IMG/VR virus record: IMGVR_UViG_3300029319_006748
Coordinates: 1-34,967 of that record
DNA length: 34,967 bases
Direction: 5' to 3' (one strand)
Source of the DNA: a virus
In this document: one piece after another, positions 21,817 to 30,208 of the stretch
Layout of the letters: each line of letters begins with the position of its first letter
How positions within the stretch are numbered: position 1 is the stretch's first letter
Position numbers and translations under genes: made by a program
Notes under the pieces: generated by a model
Told to the model about the DNA's origin: nothing
Database searches by the model: none
The model's input: the letters and a program-made list of their open reading frames with translations, nothing else

Positions 21817-23463
21817 ATGGCTAAGTTTGGATTTTCCTGCGGGTGCAGGTTTGATATAGAAGACAATGAAAGAATTAATTTCAAGCCTAATGTTGAAACA
21901 TTAAGGCTAGATTGCCCAAAAGCTTGGGATTTGATTTGCGATGGAAATACTAAGGGCTGCTTTCAGTTGGAGAGTAGACTTGGTCAGAGCCTAGCGAAGA
22001 AAACAAAACCAAGAACAATTGAAGAGCTGTCTGCTTTGGTTTCAATCATGAGGCCGGGATGTATGGAGGCTATGGTTGAAGGCAAAAGCCTAACCAATCA
22101 CTACATAGACCGTAAGCATGGTCGTGAAGCTGTAGATTATTTTCATCCTGCACTCGAAGAAATACTCTCTGAAACTTATGGGATTCTTGTATATCAAGAG
22201 CAGTCTATGCAGATTGCTAGGAAGATTGCTGGGTTTGACCTGCAAGAGGCTGATGTCCTGAGAAAAGCAATTGGGAAGAAAAAAGTCTCGGAGATGGCAA
22301 AGGTAAAGACCATGTTCTTGTCTGGCGCAGAAAGAGTTGGGCTAGTAACCGAAGAGCAAGCGGAAGAAATATTTGGCTGGATTGAAAAATCTCAAAGGTA
22401 TAGCTTCAACAAGTCTCACGCTGTGAGTTATGCAATGAATGCGTACCTCTCGGCTTACGCGAAATGCCATTTTGACAAAGAGTTTTTTACATCTTATCTG
22501 TTTTATGCAAAAGAAAAGGCTGTACCACACGAAGAGATTAGTGAGCTTATAGCAAACGCCAGACTTATGGACATTGATGTTATGCCTCCTGACATGAGAA
22601 TGTGCAATAAGAATTTTATTCTTGCTAATGGAAACATTTACTTTGGTCTATCCGATATCAAAAATGTAGGACAAAAGATTATTGAAAAAATATCTGAGTC
22701 AATATCTGAAGTAGAGCAAGAGCTTGATAAAAAAATTAATCAATGGACTTGGCTTGAGTTTTTGGCTTTCTTCTCAAAGAGAGTAAACAGCTCGGCTATG
22801 AAAGCAATGATTTCTGTCGGAGCACTAAGTTTCATAAACTCAAACAGGACAAAAATGCTTTACGAGTACGAGTTCATATCAAAGCTGACAGCCAAAGAAC
22901 TAAACTGGCTTAAACAGCATTTGATAGATAAGAAAGACTGTGAAGGCTATGAGCTGCTAGAAGCACTGAAGACTATGACTTTAGTTCCTCTAGGAAGGTC
23001 AGGAGCAATCGCCAATAAGAGGAGACTAGGTTCTTTCAATGAGATAATCAAATCACTAGAGAACCCTCCTTTTAAGCTTGAAGATTTCCCAGAATGGATT
23101 GCATCTAAAGAAGAGCTTTTGTTAGGCATACCTCTTACCTGCACCAAGGTTGATGCGTGCGACACAAGTTCGTCAAACTGCTGCTGCCGTGATATTGCGA
23201 ACAACAACGTTCCAGACTATCCGTTAGTTGCTGTTGAGATTAATTCAATAAGGGAAATCACCATCAAGAATGGTGCAAATAGAGGCAACAGAATGGCTTT
23301 TGTTGGGGTTAGTGATAGCTCCGCATCATTAGATTGTGTTGTCTTCTCCGATAGTTGGCATGAGTTTTCGGCACTTTTGTCTGAAGGCAATACTGTTATG
23401 ATTGGAGGAAAGAAAAATCGAGACGAAGATGGTCTCGTGATAGAGAAAGTTTGGCAAATTTAG
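21817..23463 (+). CDS. dnaE: DNA polymerase III alpha, C-terminal half (fingers, HhH, OB)
   Basis: The 548-aa protein begins with a short Cys-containing segment (FGFSCGCRFDI) not found at that place in E. coli DnaE, then joins the family sequence at CFQLESRLGQ. It contains the fingers and signature blocks RPGCMEAM, NHYIDRKHG, LVYQEQSMQIA, GKKKVSEMAKV and YSFNKSHAVSYA. A helix-hairpin-helix region and a C-terminal OB-like segment (DCVVFSDSW) follow. A Cys cluster (NCCCRD) may bind metal. It contains none of the three catalytic Asp residues, so it must act with the gene at 18386-20302. There is no intein signature at either end. Confidence 0.9.
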   Translation: MAKFGFSCGCRFDIEDNERINFKPNVETLRLDCPKAWDLICDGNTKGCFQLESRLGQSLAKKTKPRTIEELSALVSIMRPGCMEAMVEGKSLTNHYIDRKHGREAVDYFHPALEEILSETYGILVYQEQSMQIARKIAGFDLQEADVLRKAIGKKKVSEMAKVKTMFLSGAERVGLVTEEQAEEIFGWIEKSQRYSFNKSHAVSYAMNAYLSAYAKCHFDKEFFTSYLFYAKEKAVPHEEISELIANARLMDIDVMPPDMRMCNKNFILANGNIYFGLSDIKNVGQKIIEKISESISEVEQELDKKINQWTWLEFLAFFSKRVNSSAMKAMISVGALSFINSNRTKMLYEYEFISKLTAKELNWLKQHLIDKKDCEGYELLEALKTMTLVPLGRSGAIANKRRLGSFNEIIKSLENPPFKLEDFPEWIASKEELLLGIPLTCTKVDACDTSSSNCCCRDIANNNVPDYPLVAVEINSIREITIKNGANRGNRMAFVGVSDSSASLDCVVFSDSWHEFSALLSEGNTVMIGGKKNRDEDGLVIEKVWQI

Positions 23464-23464
23464 C

Positions 23465-23492
23465 TTTACAAACTTGAGTTTATCGTTATACT
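23465..23492 (+). promoter_or_regulatory. Putative sigma70-type promoter for the ssb gene
   Basis: TTTACA (23465-23470, 5 of 6 to TTGACA) and TATACT (23487-23492, 5 of 6 to TATAAT) are separated by 16 bases, in the only spacer of the polymerase-to-sugar-cluster region. Transcription would start near 23499 and supply ssb and the sigma factor independently of the long upstream operon. Confidence 0.6.
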
Positions 23493-23500
23493 TAGATTAA

Positions 23501-23518
23501 GTTAATTGTTAATTGTTA
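23501..23518 (+). repeat. Tandem GTTAATT direct repeat downstream of the ssb promoter
   Basis: GTTAATTGTTAATTGTTA carries two full 7-base repeats and a partial third, at about +2 to +19 of the predicted ssb transcript, just before the GGAG ribosome site. It could be an operator or an autoregulatory SSB/RNA site. AT-rich repeats this short can arise by chance. Confidence 0.3.
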
Positions 23519-23528
23519 GGAGAATTAA

Positions 23529-23954
23529 ATGAACATTGTTCATCTCAGTGGTAATTTTACCAAAAAACCAGAATTCCGAGACGTAAGTATCGGAGGAAGG
23601 GATACTAAAGTTGCAAACTTCACAATAGCTTCTTCAAGGAAGTTCAAAAAGAAGGATGGAACATTAGATGAAGAAACAACTTTTGTCAACTGCGAAGCTT
23701 GGGATAGTGGAGCAGAAACTATTTGTAAATGGTTTGACAAAGGCGATAGTATTATTGTCCATGGCTCACTTAAAAATGATAAGTGGGAAGATAAGGACGG
23801 CAATATGAGATATAGAGAAAAGATTAGAGTTAGTACTTTTGAATTTCCACCAAAGGGAAGACAAAAGAAGCAGGATGAAGAAACCTCTACATCCACTGAC
23901 TCAGGAAACTTTTCCTCTAAGCAAAATGTCCCTGAAGAGGCTCTGCCATTTTAA
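23529..23954 (+). CDS. ssb: Single-stranded DNA-binding protein
   Basis: The 141-aa bacterial-type SSB has an OB-fold N-terminus (MNIVHLSGNFTKKPEFRD, then VANFTIASSRKFK, FVNCEAWDSGAETICKWFDKG and IIVHGSLKNDKWEDKDG). A Gln/Ser-rich linker follows, and the acidic tip PEEALPF replaces the usual DDDIPF protein-interaction tail. It coats ssDNA at the fork and can recruit replication partners. GGAG stands just upstream of the ATG. Its stop overlaps the next start by one base. It has its own promoter (see 23465-23492). Confidence 0.93.
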   Translation: MNIVHLSGNFTKKPEFRDVSIGGRDTKVANFTIASSRKFKKKDGTLDEETTFVNCEAWDSGAETICKWFDKGDSIIVHGSLKNDKWEDKDGNMRYREKIRVSTFEFPPKGRQKKQDEETSTSTDSGNFSSKQNVPEEALPF

Positions 23955-24472
23955 TGTCTAAGGTAGAGGCACGGGCTAGGGAGCAACAACTTATATTGGA
24001 AAATATGGGGCTTGTTGTCTCTCTAGCTCGCTCTTTTAATCCTAAAAACAATCAAGAATTAGAAGAGTACATACAATCAGGAAGAATAGGGCTATGGAAA
24101 GCCATAAAAAAGTACGACCCTGACAGAGGGGCTCTGTCAACAATAGCTTGGAACTACATCCGCTGGGAAATAATTAGAACTCTCCCAGACTCAAAAAAAG
24201 CTAAAAACACAACTCTTAAACAAGTGTGCTTCACAGATATCAGCGAGCCTAGCTTTCCTCTGGCTGAGTATTACGATGACTCCGCTAGGCAGCGTATACA
24301 AGACCTCTTACCTAGTAGCTTGACAGAACAAGAGCATACTCTTATAATGTTAAAACTGGATGGCTTTACTATGAATGAAATAGGAAAGTATTTTGGTAAG
24401 TCTAGAGTCTGGGCTCATACAATATATAAAAAAGCGTTTGAAAAAATCAAGGAAGCAAATAGCCTAGCATGA
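23954..24472 (+). CDS. RNA polymerase sigma factor (sigma70 family)
   Basis: The 172-aa protein has region 2 (ENMGLVVSLARSF, EEYIQSGRIGLWKAIKKYDPDRG, LSTIAWNYIRWEI) and region 4 with a helix-turn-helix (LTEQEHTLIMLKLDGFTMNEIGKYFGKS). It lacks regions 1.1 and 3, so it resembles a compact alternative sigma factor. It probably switches host RNA polymerase to a class of phage promoters. It lies one base into the ssb stop and overlaps the first glycosyltransferase gene, so it is expressed with both. Confidence 0.88.
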   Translation: MSKVEARAREQQLILENMGLVVSLARSFNPKNNQELEEYIQSGRIGLWKAIKKYDPDRGALSTIAWNYIRWEIIRTLPDSKKAKNTTLKQVCFTDISEPSFPLAEYYDDSARQRIQDLLPSSLTEQEHTLIMLKLDGFTMNEIGKYFGKSRVWAHTIYKKAFEKIKEANSLA

Positions 24473-26121
24473 CTAAAAGAAAAATACTTATGTCTAATGA
24501 GGCGTCTTACCTATTTAGCGGCTACTCTAAATATGGAAGAGAGGTTCTGTCCAGACTGCACAACACAAATAAGTACGAAATAGCAGAATTTGCTACATAC
24601 GCAAGCATTGATGACAAGAGAGGTCTTTCTGTCCCTTGGCTGCTGTATCCAAATGTACCTGCTCAAAACGATGCGGCTGAAAGGAAGATATACAACTCAA
24701 GTGCCTTAAACCAGTTTGGCAAGTGGAGATTCGACAGAGTCTTGCTGGACTTTAAGCCTGATATTGTTTGGGATATCAGGGATTTTTGGATGATGGGCTA
24801 CCAGTACAACTCTCCTTTAAGAGACTACTACAATTGGACTATCATGCCGACAGTTGATTCTGCTCCACAACAAGCAGAATGGATTCATGTGTACTCAACC
24901 GCAGATGACGTATTTACATATTCAGACTGGGCGATTGACGTTCTGAAGCAGCAAGGCTCGGGGATGGTAAACACTCACAAGTCTGCGCCTCCGGGAGTTG
25001 ACCATGAAGTTTTTAAGCCAGTTCCAAATAAAGCAAAGCATAAAGAGCAATGTGGGCTTTTCGGCACAGCAAAAATAATCGGAACAGTCATGAGAAACCA
25101 GAAAAGAAAGCTGTTTCCTGATTTATTTATAGCATTCAGAAAATATTTGAATAAGTGCAAAGAGCTTGGAAAAGATGAGCTAGCAAAGAATACTTATTTT
25201 TATATGCACACTAGCTATCCTGACGTAGGTTACAATATACCTGCGATGTTAAAAGAGCAAGGCCTTGGAAACAAAGTTCTATTTACATACTTTTGCAAGG
25301 TAACAGGTAAGTGGTTCCCGTCTTTCTATCAGGGTCCAAATGCTTACTCGCCTTTCTCTGGCAAAATAACTGCTGTGCTTCCAAATGTTGTTAACGGACT
25401 GTCGGAAGAGGCGTTGGCTAACATCATGGGTCTTTTTGACGTGTATGTTCAGTATGCTATATGCGAAGGGTTTGGGATGCCTCAAGTGGAAGCTGCTTCT
25501 TGTGGTGTTCCTGTTATGTCGGTAGATTATAGTGCAATGTCAGATGTAGTTAGAAAACTTAAAGGCTACCCTATAAAAGTTAAAAAGCTTTTTAGAGAAA
25601 TGGAAACAGATGCTTATAGAGCTAATCCTGACAACGATGACCTCTGTGAAAATCTAATATCGTTCTTTTCTAAACCAGAATCGGTACGTCTAAGAAAAGG
25701 CTTTGAAACTAGAAAGGCACTTCTTGAACACTATACTTGGGATAAAACTGCTAAGATATGGGAAGAACATTTTGACTCTTTGCAGCTTAAAGGTCTTCAA
25801 GGTAAGTGGGACTCTCCACCAAGAATGGTCAATGAGAACTACCAGCCAAACATGCAGGATACCAATGAGTCTTTTGTAAATAACTCGTTTGATGGTTTTC
25901 TTTCAGGAAGATACTTTGAGTATTTTAAGATGGAGGCCATGAAGAACATAAATGATGGAGCTCGATTTGAAAGCAAAAAATGGAGACCATACTCTAGAGA
26001 AGAACTAGTGAATTCTTTAAAGACTATGGCCAGCAACATAAATCAGTGTGAGGCTGCAAGAACTGGCAGGCTAGCTATTCCAGAACAAGACTTTATTCGA
26101 TACGCTAGGAACAGACATTAA
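24469..26121 (+). CDS. Glycosyltransferase, family 4 (GT-B)
   Basis: The 550-aa protein has an N-terminal GT-B domain (EASYLFSGYSKYGREVL, DIVWDIRDFWMMGY) and a GT4 C-terminal domain with the EX7E motif in CEGFGMPQVEAASCGVPV, followed by SVDYSAMSDVV. About 120 extra residues at the C-terminus (after DSLQLKGLQGKW) form a separate, unrecognised appendix. Donor and acceptor are unknown. It is first in the sugar cluster and shares an ATGA overlap with the sigma factor. Confidence 0.82.
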   Translation: MTKRKILMSNEASYLFSGYSKYGREVLSRLHNTNKYEIAEFATYASIDDKRGLSVPWLLYPNVPAQNDAAERKIYNSSALNQFGKWRFDRVLLDFKPDIVWDIRDFWMMGYQYNSPLRDYYNWTIMPTVDSAPQQAEWIHVYSTADDVFTYSDWAIDVLKQQGSGMVNTHKSAPPGVDHEVFKPVPNKAKHKEQCGLFGTAKIIGTVMRNQKRKLFPDLFIAFRKYLNKCKELGKDELAKNTYFYMHTSYPDVGYNIPAMLKEQGLGNKVLFTYFCKVTGKWFPSFYQGPNAYSPFSGKITAVLPNVVNGLSEEALANIMGLFDVYVQYAICEGFGMPQVEAASCGVPVMSVDYSAMSDVVRKLKGYPIKVKKLFREMETDAYRANPDNDDLCENLISFFSKPESVRLRKGFETRKALLEHYTWDKTAKIWEEHFDSLQLKGLQGKWDSPPRMVNENYQPNMQDTNESFVNNSFDGFLSGRYFEYFKMEAMKNINDGARFESKKWRPYSREELVNSLKTMASNINQCEAARTGRLAIPEQDFIRYARNRH

Positions 26122-27251
26122 TGAACGTATTATTTATAGGTCCCTATCGTCAAGATGACGGATGGGGTAATGCAGCTAAGGCTTACATTAGAGCACTTGC
26201 GAGAATCGAATCTATAAATCTGTGCATAAGGCCTATCTACATGGGCAGTTCTGTTTGCGAAATAGATGAGGATATAATAGAGTTTGAGTATAATTCTTTT
26301 GACCAATACGATGTAGTTATTCAGAATGTTTTACCATCGTTTTGTGACTATAGCAGCAAATTCAAAAAAAACATATGCCTAGCCTACACAGAAACCAACA
26401 TGCTAGGAGAAACTGGATGGGTAGAAAAACTGAACCTTATGGATGAAGTCTGGGTTCCGAGTTCTCAAGAAAAAAGCAACTTAGTTGACAGTGGAGTAAC
26501 TTCAGATATATCAGTTGTTCCGATTCCTATGGATGTTGAAGGGATACAGTCTTTAGATGAAGAGTTGAATATAAACGAAATAGATTCAGATTCTTTTTTG
26601 TTCTTAGTCTGCGGAGAGTTCATAGAGAGAAAGAACATAGCGGCTGTTATCTCTGCTTTTCATGCTGAGTTTTCTCCAACAGAAAATGCTGAGCTGCTGA
26701 TAAAAACAAATAGGTCTGGCATGACACCTCATGATTTGCTTCAAGCAGTTACCGATAAAGCAAACAGTGTTAAGGCAAGACTGAGAATGTACCCTTCTCT
26801 TGATGTATACAAGAAAAATTATATAATCACTGACCGCATGCAAAAAGAACATCTGCTGGCGTTATTCAAGAGTGCAGATTGTTTTGTTATGGCTTCTCAC
26901 GGTGAGTCTTGGTGTATCCCAGCAGCTGAGTGTATGGCTTTAGGAACTCCTTGTATAGTAACCTCTAACACTGGCATGACTGAATTTGTCAATGATGACA
27001 ATGGTTGGCTAGTAGATAGTATTGAGACGCATGTGTCCACTAAAGAGGCGCCCCTGCCATACCTCTATACCGCACATGAGACTTGGAGACAAGTAGATAT
27101 GATGTCTCTAAGAAAAGCAATGAGACAGGCATTTGAAGACTCTAAGCTCCTCTCTGAGAAATCATCGAAATGCATAGAACAAGTTAAGAAATATTCATTC
27201 GGCTCTGTTTCAAAGAAAATCGAAGAGGTGTTGCAAGATGTTAGCAGTTAG
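26121..27251 (+). CDS. Glycosyltransferase, family 4 (GT-B)
   Basis: The 376-aa GT-B enzyme opens with FIGPYRQDDGWGNAAKAYI, the usual glycine-rich N-terminal loop, and has the C-terminal EX7E block HGESWCIPAAECMALGTP followed by TGMTEFV. VVPIPMDVEGI and FIERKNIAAVI are the linking and donor-domain strands of the family. It starts on the last A of the previous stop. With the neighbouring enzyme it probably builds an oligosaccharide; acceptor unknown. Confidence 0.85.
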   Translation: MNVLFIGPYRQDDGWGNAAKAYIRALARIESINLCIRPIYMGSSVCEIDEDIIEFEYNSFDQYDVVIQNVLPSFCDYSSKFKKNICLAYTETNMLGETGWVEKLNLMDEVWVPSSQEKSNLVDSGVTSDISVVPIPMDVEGIQSLDEELNINEIDSDSFLFLVCGEFIERKNIAAVISAFHAEFSPTENAELLIKTNRSGMTPHDLLQAVTDKANSVKARLRMYPSLDVYKKNYIITDRMQKEHLLALFKSADCFVMASHGESWCIPAAECMALGTPCIVTSNTGMTEFVNDDNGWLVDSIETHVSTKEAPLPYLYTAHETWRQVDMMSLRKAMRQAFEDSKLLSEKSSKCIEQVKKYSFGSVSKKIEEVLQDVSS

Positions 27252-27771
27252 AAGTCTAATGAGAAAAGAAACAAGACATGCAGACGAGCCTCTTAATATC
27301 ATAACGTTCTCTTTTAATTATCAGTATGAGCTTAGGCTAGCAGAAGCTGGGCATAATATGTATTATTGGACATCAGGCTATGACTTTTCTTGGGGTGTTG
27401 AAGACCATGAAACTCCTAAAAACTTTATAAAAATGCTGCCTGACAGTGTTCCTCTTTATACTGATTTTGATTTAATCTTGTGCCCGAATAGGGGAGTATA
27501 TAACATATGTGCTGGGCTATCATCTCACCTACACATACCAATAGTTTGCTTAGAACACGAAGCACCAACACAAGAATACAAGACACATAACTATGACAAC
27601 TGGTACAATATCTCAAGAATAGATGGCGACATAAACGTCTTTTCTAGCGAAGAATGTAGAGACGGCTGGGAGAAGATGGGCTACATAGCAGATGCATCTA
27701 AAGAAAATTTTGTTGACATATGGAAAAACATATTCTCACAAGCAGCTAACATTGTCTATACAAGGACATAA
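27238..27771 (+). CDS. Reduced glycosyltransferase-like protein (N-terminal half only)
   Basis: The 177-aa protein begins with strand-helix elements typical of a GT-B N-terminal domain (NIITFSFNYQYELRLAEAGHNMYYWTSG, TDFDLILCPNRG, IPIVCLEHEAP) but ends before any donor-sugar domain with an EX7E motif. It is not obviously damaged: the AGGTG site with an 8-base spacer supports the start at 27238. It may be an acceptor-binding or chaperone-like partner. The family assignment is weak. Confidence 0.5.
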   Translation: MLAVRSLMRKETRHADEPLNIITFSFNYQYELRLAEAGHNMYYWTSGYDFSWGVEDHETPKNFIKMLPDSVPLYTDFDLILCPNRGVYNICAGLSSHLHIPIVCLEHEAPTQEYKTHNYDNWYNISRIDGDINVFSSEECRDGWEKMGYIADASKENFVDIWKNIFSQAANIVYTRT

Positions 27772-27773
27772 CT

Positions 27774-28196
27774 ATGAAAATTGCAATACAAGTAAATAAT
27801 ACCTCTGAGCCTGCTGTAGGCGACTATGAAGTAATAGACTTCAATGACTTACAAAACATACATGATGCTTCATGTGAAGAGATATTTATAGGCGACTGTC
27901 TAGATTATTTTGAACGCCGTGAAGACACTACAAACTATATACTTTCAAAGATAAGATATGGAGGCAAAGGAACAATAACTGGCGTTGACCTCCTTACAAT
28001 ATGCTCTTTAAGAAAGTCATTTAAAATCTCAGACCAGCAAGCAAAAGACTTTATTTATTCACAAAGAAAGTCTGTTAGCTCAATGATTGAATGCTTAAAG
28101 CACCTTAAGTCGATGGGTATGAAAATAGATTCAAAACGTCTTGACGGAGCTAAGTACTGCATAAACTTTAGGAGGCCAAAAGTAGATGAGGACTAA
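27774..28196 (+). CDS. Reduced SAM-dependent methyltransferase-like protein
   Basis: The 140-aa protein resembles the C-terminal half of Rossmann methyltransferases found in sugar clusters: EIFIGDCLDYFERRE, LSKIRYGGKGTITGVDLL, then a helical segment and MIECLKHLKSMGMKIDSKRL. The N-terminal SAM-binding glycine motif is missing, so it is probably not an active methyltransferase on its own. It sits between glycosyltransferase-like genes. An accessory role is inferred. Confidence 0.5.
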   Translation: MKIAIQVNNTSEPAVGDYEVIDFNDLQNIHDASCEEIFIGDCLDYFERREDTTNYILSKIRYGGKGTITGVDLLTICSLRKSFKISDQQAKDFIYSQRKSVSSMIECLKHLKSMGMKIDSKRLDGAKYCINFRRPKVDED

Positions 28197-28974
28197 GTGT
28201 AAAAATTGTATCTTTGGTGCTTTTGAAGATAATAAGCAGGTTGGTTGTGTTCTAGGCAAGCTAGACATCTACAAAGAGCAGGGAACCGACATAAGCAGAG
28301 AGCTGGTTGAAACGACGGGTAGAGAGTATTATGTGATAAACGACAGGTACTGCATGGCTTGTCGTAATGAGAAATGGCTTGAATCTTTACCTGAAGGAAC
28401 TGACCATGTTAAAAAGATGGAAGAGGAATCTGCAATACAATGTCAGATTGTGCTGTTCCATAATTCAACTATAGATGACTTGCTAACTACGTGCTATTCT
28501 ATTGAAAGACAATCTCTAAAACCTAAAAAAGTAACTATTGTAGACAGACCTGAGTCATCGCAGCAGGATGAGTTTGATGCTGATAGAGCAGAGAGAATAA
28601 AATCAATAATGAAAGCCGTTGATTGGCTTGATGTTGAGTATGAAGTTCGTGCATTTACAGAGATGTTCAGTGATGGCAAGTGTATAGACATGTGCGTTGA
28701 AACAGTCAGGCCTCAATACTATTGTGTTGTGCAGTCGGGATGTGTGCTGCCTGATGAAATGCTAGAAGAAGTAAACACTTTTGTTACAAAGAAATTAGTT
28801 AGGTTTTCACTTATAGCTGCTGATGAGCATAATAACTATATGGTTGTCCCACATGCAGTTCACTGCTATCTAAATGGAAACGTAGGTAAGCCACTAATAG
28901 AAAAATTAAAGGAGCAGGAATGGGAAGAGAGCATTTATCCGATACAGATGGTATGTCCGAGCGTATCAGTGTAA
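28186..28974 (+). CDS. Cys-rich N-terminus + GT2-like domain protein
   Basis: The 262-aa protein has an N-terminal region with Cys5, Cys8, Cys21, Cys56 and Cys59 (CKNC, GCVLGK, CMAC) that could bind zinc or an Fe-S cluster. A domain beginning QCQIVLFHNSTIDDLLTTCYSIERQSL follows, which resembles the first strand-helix of GT-A/GT2 glycosyltransferases. No clear DxD is seen (VQSGCVLPDE lies at that point). It may therefore be a degenerate or non-standard transferase. Its end overlaps the following gene by 55 bases, each with its own start site. Confidence 0.5.
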   Translation: MRTKCKNCIFGAFEDNKQVGCVLGKLDIYKEQGTDISRELVETTGREYYVINDRYCMACRNEKWLESLPEGTDHVKKMEEESAIQCQIVLFHNSTIDDLLTTCYSIERQSLKPKKVTIVDRPESSQQDEFDADRAERIKSIMKAVDWLDVEYEVRAFTEMFSDGKCIDMCVETVRPQYYCVVQSGCVLPDEMLEEVNTFVTKKLVRFSLIAADEHNNYMVVPHAVHCYLNGNVGKPLIEKLKEQEWEESIYPIQMVCPSVSV

Positions 28975-29507
28975 CTTTTATTGTTCTTTTTGAAGGCTCT
29001 GATTCGGACGGATTAGAGGTTACAAACAAGAGTATAGAGTCGCAAAAAAACATAAGCTCTAATGTGATTACATGTGCGCCTGACGAGATTGCAGAGGCAA
29101 AAGAAGCTGCATCTAACCAAGGTGTTGTAATTATTATTCGTGCAGGAGACAAGTTCTATACAGAATTTTCTGCTGAAGAAATCGCAAAAGAGGTAAGTGA
29201 GTCTGTTGGCTGTGTGTACACAGACTCAATCATCAAAGACTCTGGAGATGAGCTTCCTCAACTTATGCTTCCGTTCAGCGTAGAAACGATATCTTCTGGT
29301 TATATGATAACAAATGTTGCAGTGTCTGCCGCACTTTTCAAGTCGATTGCTATTAGAGAAAAAGCAAACTTTCTGATAGGGCATGATATAATATCAAAGT
29401 CTTTCCAATTAAGTAAAGTCAGGCATCTAGCTGAATGTAAATTCATAATACCTTCAAGAAAGATAAATATCCAGCAAGAGCTACAGGAAATTGGAGTAGC
29501 TAATTGA
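28920..29507 (+). CDS. GT2-like reduced domain protein, 195 aa
   Basis: AAGGAG about 7 bases upstream of ATG 28920 fixes the start inside the previous gene. The opening ISVTFIVLFEGSDSDGLEVTNKSIESQ resembles a GT-A fold's first Rossmann strand and helix, and IIIRAGDKFYTEF resembles the region around the GT2 acidic motif, where A/RAGD stands in for DAD/DxD. It is smaller than a typical GT2. It is probably a paralogue of the preceding gene's C-terminal domain; activity is uncertain. Confidence 0.5.
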   Translation: MGREHLSDTDGMSERISVTFIVLFEGSDSDGLEVTNKSIESQKNISSNVITCAPDEIAEAKEAASNQGVVIIIRAGDKFYTEFSAEEIAKEVSESVGCVYTDSIIKDSGDELPQLMLPFSVETISSGYMITNVAVSAALFKSIAIREKANFLIGHDIISKSFQLSKVRHLAECKFIIPSRKINIQQELQEIGVAN

Positions 29508-30208
29508 AAAACACCACAGAGGCAATAAGAAGAAAGAAGGGTCTTAGCATAATCATACCTGCTGCTGGTACTGGCACCAGAATGAAAGCCTATGGGCCTA
29601 AGCCTCTTATAAAGATTGGAAATCAATCTATAATATCAAGACAAATAGACATACTAAAGTCTTGCTTCTATTGCCCTGAAATAGTCGTCGTCTCTGGTTA
29701 TGAGTCATGCAAAGTGATGAATAACTTACCCAGAAACATAGTAAAGGTAGAAAATGAAAACTATGACAGCACAAATGTTTCAAGAAGCTTGGCGTTAGGA
29801 TTGAGAGCATGCACTAGAGATAAGGTGTTGGTTGTATATGGAGACCTATTTTTTAACCCCGAGACATTTAAGAATATAAATCTTAACTCATCATGTTTAT
29901 TTGTAGATAAATCAGGCTGCATGACTAAAGATGAAGTTGGGTGCAATATATCGAATAAAAAAATACAATATCTCATACCTGATATAGAGAATAAATGGGC
30001 TCAGATAATGTACCTAAAAGGAGCAGAATTAGAGATGTTCTCGAAAAATGTCTTTAATAGAGATAATGATAGGAAGTTTGGTTTTGAGATAATAAATAAA
30101 TGCATTGAGTTTGGAGCAAAGTTTGATATGCTTACTCCAAATAATATGAGAGTTACAGACATAGATACATCTAAAGATTTACTTATAGCGAAAAAGATTT
30201 TAGCATGA
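29504..30208 (+). CDS. Sugar-1-phosphate or choline-phosphate-type nucleotidyltransferase
   Basis: The 234-aa protein has IIPAAGTGTRMKAYGPKPLIKIG near its N-terminus, the GxGTR...PKPL nucleotide-binding signature of NTP-transferases (GlmU/RmlA/LicC type). VLVVYGDLFF carries the expected metal-binding Asp, and KFGFEIINKCIEFGAKFDML is the sugar-site region. It starts at TTG 29504, sharing TTGA with the previous stop; GGAG is 8 bases upstream, and no in-frame ATG precedes the motif. It would make an NDP-activated sugar or CDP-choline for the neighbouring transferases. Confidence 0.78.
   Translation: MKNTTEAIRRKKGLSIIIPAAGTGTRMKAYGPKPLIKIGNQSIISRQIDILKSCFYCPEIVVVSGYESCKVMNNLPRNIVKVENENYDSTNVSRSLALGLRACTRDKVLVVYGDLFFNPETFKNINLNSSCLFVDKSGCMTKDEVGCNISNKKIQYLIPDIENKWAQIMYLKGAELEMFSKNVFNRDNDRKFGFEIINKCIEFGAKFDMLTPNNMRVTDIDTSKDLLIAKKILA

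Noticed and set aside
18386-23463. Split intein or intron between the two polymerase halves.
   Set aside because: The N-half ends and the C-half begins without intein-type Cys/Ser or C-terminal His-Asn motifs. The middle holds three complete genes in normal overlapping operon order, with no intron-like structure visible.
28186-29507. Programmed or accidental frameshift joining the two overlapping GT2-like genes.
   Set aside because: The downstream ATG (28920) has its own strong AAGGAG with a proper spacer, and both proteins begin with separate strand-helix openings, so two genes are more likely than one broken gene.
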